DNA of 64,000 nucleotides from Nymphaea colorata (taxonomy: Eukaryota > Streptophyta > Magnoliopsida > Nymphaeales > Nymphaeaceae), in contig NC_045140.1 in assembly GCF_008831285.2 (NCBI RefSeq), positions 7,808,505 to 7,872,504 on the forward strand, given 5' to 3'. Positions 60,607-64,000 of this stretch are shown here, in pieces. Under the pieces are notes generated by a model. The model saw nothing but the letters and a program-made list of their open reading frames with translations, did no database searches and was not told where the DNA came from. The stretch's first letter is position 1. Each line of letters begins with the position of its first letter. A program made the translations under genes and the position numbers.

Positions 60607-61554
60607 GGCCGGGTGCAACGGGCAAAAGCCCGATACTGTGATTCCTAGACTCGGACCACGCCCGTATCGGGTCGAGTATGGGGTACCCGCCAGCAACCCA
60701 AGCCTAGTTATATTATTATGACTTGTAAATGTGTAGGTTGTATTTGAATGACACCCACAAAAAATGTTGTCGGTGATAACAAGAAAAACTTACACAACCG
60801 AGTTTTTAATCAGTTTTTCACGTGTTTGGATGACCAACAAAAACAATGTTTTACGTGAAAAACCTAAGGAGAAGCTATTGAGGCGCTCTTGCAAATGTTG
60901 TCAAAACTTTGTTTCTAAAAACATCCCAGATTCAACCTCACATGCCGTTTTAGAGACAAAACAATATCTTGCTTCCAAAACAGAATTTAAGGGTGTCACC
61001 AAATACACCTCAAATCATTAATGGTCAGCAATTTTCTTAAATTGGATGCATAATACCAACTCAATCACATAATCACATACCTAAAATAAGAAATATACAA
61101 AGTATCACAACCAATGTCACACGGGTACTCCTCTTACAAAGGAGTACCCGTATGATATGGGGACGATACGGATACGGTTCCTTTCGATCAACATAATACC
61201 GAGTACGGTCAACATACCCAAAATCATTTTTGTTCATTTTCGAACTGAGTCAACTTTGACCAAGTTCAAGGTTGTTCAGTTTTTGAGTTGAAAATTAAAA
61301 ATCCCCATTTCTTTCTTGTACATAATAGTTCCTCACAACTTTTGATTTAAAATCTTCCATATTTTGAAAATTCATTCCTTCTCTATTTCTCTATAACTTA
61401 GCTCTTCGATAATAATGTGAGCCATAACCATAACGATGTCAATATATCTTAAAAGCGTGACCTGTTGCTCCTTCTAATCTTGATGATGCAACGAAAAATC
61501 AAGAAGGCTGATATATTTATATGTTAATTACTTCCATACTGTGTTTTGTGAATT

Positions 61555-61555
<1 letters not shown>

Positions 61556-61619
<64 letters not shown>

Positions 61620-61707
61620 CCACACTCAAATTTTTTAAAAATGTTGCGTACCCGTACCTATGTGACATATGACACAACATAAAAATGAACTAAAGGAAGC
61701 TTTGCAA

Positions 61708-61760
<53 letters not shown>

Positions 61761-61800
61761 CCACACTCAAATTTTTTAAAAATGTTTCGTACCCGTACCT
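61556..61800. repeat. Local duplication with two (TA)n runs
   Basis: Two units, each a TA run (61556-61616 and 61711-61757) followed by CCCCACACTCAAATTTTTTA, a GTACCCGTACCTATGTGACA segment and CTTTGCAACC. The other arm (54540-54630) has one shorter unit. Confidence 0.85.
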
Positions 61801-61969
61801 ATGTGACATGACACAACATAAAAATGAACTAAAGGAAGCTTTGCAACCAAATATCAGAGATCACGTTAGGGTCTGTAACTTCTATACATCCAATATTGCG
61901 TTTCATCTAGCATGATCAGTCAACTAAGGTACAGGTCGGTGCTTAGCGGAGGACTTCGATCAGGCAGAC

Positions 61970-63692
61970 CTAGATGTCATCTGGAGAACAGCCAAAGTGA
62001 TATGCCTTCGGAGGATCTGAATGCAGGTCTTTCAGTGTTGAAGGCATCTGGGAATATGCACCAGTTCTAGTCACATGTGACTGCCGATAAGTGTGACAGA
62101 CCGGTGGCAGATGCAAGGAAGATTGCCTATCCAAAGCTAGCAGACGCCCACATTTACTATAGCAAGAGAAATTCCCGTGAGGAATAATGCTACACAACTG
62201 AACAAGAAAAATGATGCAAGAAAGAATGAAACTTCACCTGCAAACCTTGCTAAACAGTGTGTGGTAGCTGCAAATCCAACGCTGCAAAACAGGAAACACA
62301 TCTACATATTTAGAGAGGGAAAAAGTAAATGCTTCAAAAAAGGAAAAATGTATATATGATATAGAGAGAGATAGGGGGTCCTTTTTTTTTGGGTGGGGGG
62401 GGGGGGGGGGGGGTGGAGGTGTTGGTGGTTGTGGTGTGGTGTGGGTGGGGTGGTGTTGGATGGGAAAGAGGGAGAGAGAGAGAGAGAAAGAAACCAGAAG
62501 TAGTTGAAGTGATCCATGGCCTTCAGCACCAAGAAAATATTGAAGTGCCCTGTCTGCATATTCCTGTATGAGCAATTATATAAGGATGAACAAATGGGAT
62601 AAAATATTTTCATTAACATTAACTGTGGCCAAGTTTTAAAGGAAATAAGAAGCCAAAAAGTGGCCATAAATCAGTTTAGCTTATTCTCAATCTAAAGAAA
62701 AAGAGAGCAACACACATGCAATTGATCTAAGAGCCCACTTCGATAAAGCTGTGGACAATCAAATATTCTAACTGATTCCAATAACGTAATATGTATCTGC
62801 AATAAAGGGAAAAAGGGAAATCCTTTGGTTACCGTGATATTTCGAAATACATGATAGACTGATGAACCACGTGCATGGATATAGCTACCACCCTGCAAAA
62901 ATGATTTTAACTGGTAATAAATGAAGATGACTAGCCTACAAAAACAATAAAAAATCACCAACCAACTGAAGCAGAAAAATGCTATTACAGCAACTCCTAG
63001 ATTAGACAATAGAACATCAAAAAGTTTCAAACACCAACTCATGAAGGTCTAAATATAGGTGTTTCAAAGGCATTCTATAATTCAAGTAGCTCACGTTTTA
63101 CATTCCCCGATTAGTAGAGATTGGCTGATAATGGTGATGCCACCATAGACATGGGGGTTTAAATGGTTCGGCAAATGCCAAGAAAATGTATCTGTCATGA
63201 CTGCTTTTAGAAGTTACCTCATCTGGGGAGAAGAAGGCAACTGCATCAGGGTTGATGGAGCCAGCTGGATTTAGTGACACTACAGCTCTGAAGACAGACG
63301 GAACCAACAATTCTATGACTGCAATTTGATCCAAAGCTGGTGCACCTTGCACTTCTGCCCGTATTTTACTTGAGGTATGGACATTGTTTTCTTTTGAGGT
63401 CTCCCCAGGGGGTTCATTTGCTGATGGAGATAATGAAGAGGCTCTTTTTAACCAATCCAAACGTTGGTAAGTAGAGATTTTTGCGAAGGATGATTCTGCT
63501 TCTATGTCATTTAGAATGTCAGATAAACTTCTTTCAGAATAAGGCTCATCTTTATGAACCACCACTGATGATACTGAGGTGGCAAGTTTCTTTGAAGCAC
63601 CAAACTCCCCAGAGTGCTTCTGATTGTGCATCTCATCTTCAAGGTGTGGAAAGAAGCGCTTCTTCTGATCTGCAAACGCTTTGAGAGCTAAC
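61970..63692 (-). CDS. MED27: MED27, C-terminal exons, conserved copy
   Basis: Exons on the minus strand: 63692-63218, 62892-62833, 62563-62495, 62281-62238 and 62156-61970, all with GT-AG boundaries and in phase, 278 codons to a TAG stop. Same protein segment as 52696-54413: LALKAFADQKKRFFPHLEDE, TYQRLDWLKRASSL, AVVSLNPAGSINPDAVAFFS, GGSYIHARGSSVYHVF, RWICSYHTLFSKVCSKCGRL and a terminal KAYHFGCSPDD. It keeps Asp, Pro and His at the three sites where the other copy differs. It is partial here only because the 5' exons should lie beyond position 64000. Product: a Mediator subunit in the nucleus. Start codon not in the window. Confidence 0.85.
62395..62413. repeat. Poly-G run in a MED27 intron
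   Basis: Nineteen consecutive G on the + strand (C on the coding strand), next to GGTGG repeats. The other arm has only about nine C at this place. Prone to polymerase slippage and quadruplex formation. Confidence 0.9.
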
Positions 63693-64000
63693 CTAAAGTA
63701 CCCCAAAAGGTGTTAACTTACAAGAATTATTACAGCTCATATATTCCTCCAAGGAATGATACCTACATGTACATTCTGTCAAATTGAAATTTAAAATTGT
63801 CAAAACTTTCAAGGGGAGGTGATACCTCATCTCACATGTTCCGAAAAACAAGAAGTGTCTTCCAAATCAAGATCAGATTCTCAAAGCTAGCAACCGAAAG
63901 CTACATAATCAAACACCATGATCCATGATTGATGGTACCATCCTAACAGAAACAAAAGACATGGTACAAGAAACAAAAAAGTTGCAACCGTTCATCTAAT

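Larger units (their letters stand above)
60607..64000 (-). repeat. Inverted repeat arm with MED27, right arm
   Basis: Reverse complement of 52388-55577, longer by about 200 bases through extra TA runs and a local duplication at 61556-61800. It is open at the window end. Confidence 0.9.

Noticed and set aside
62389-62571. Glycine-rich frame that might be a small protein
   Set aside because: It is the antisense of a MED27 intron microsatellite (poly-G and GGT runs).

Overview
The window is nuclear DNA of a flowering plant. The signs are intron-bearing fragments of two conserved eukaryotic genes (MED27 and CTF4/WDHD1), a secreted cystatin-like family, Ty1-copia and Ty3-gypsy fossils, a TRIM, hAT transposons with 8-bp target-site duplications and many AT microsatellites. 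I cannot name the species. Coding density is very low; no bacterial or organellar features are seen.

Layout. 1-8789: copia tail, hAT-like fragment, unassigned exons, a gypsy LTR piece, two CTF4/WDHD1 exons, AT-rich spacer and the start of a 0.9-kb tandem array. 8790-13594: rest of the array with a 313-bp foldback MITE, a gypsy LTR-like stretch, AT-rich DNA and a CGTCGGT-rich transposon remnant. 13595-18489: a head-to-head pair of small histidine-rich secreted cystatin-like genes. 18490-21751: low-complexity DNA leading into copia pol. 21752-30517: a near-identical direct second copy of 1-8789, ending in a 100-N gap (30518-30617). 30618-35497: an inverted second copy of 13595-18489, so the cystatin pair appears twice. 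35498-41300: AT-rich spacer, then a mosaic of sequences seen earlier. 41300-about 51000: one old Ty3-gypsy fossil on the minus strand, interrupted by a TRIM and a hAT. 52388-55577 and 60607-64000: inverted arms each holding the C-terminal two thirds of MED27. Between them lies a nest of hAT elements.

The most informative structure is a set of three 1.1-kb non-autonomous hAT copies, each carrying what looks like a captured ankyrin-repeat coding fragment. Two have perfect matching 8-bp target-site duplications. The third (59549-60606) has one flank from each of the other two, and its interior switches between them. That is the expected product of unequal crossing-over between direct copies.

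The window is dominated by duplications. Some look like real history: the recombinant hAT, the diverged cystatin paralogs and the diverged MED27 arms. Others, above all the copies on either side of the N gap with many one-base indels next to it, look at least partly like an assembly or haplotig artefact. Gene copy number here should not be trusted without read-level checks.
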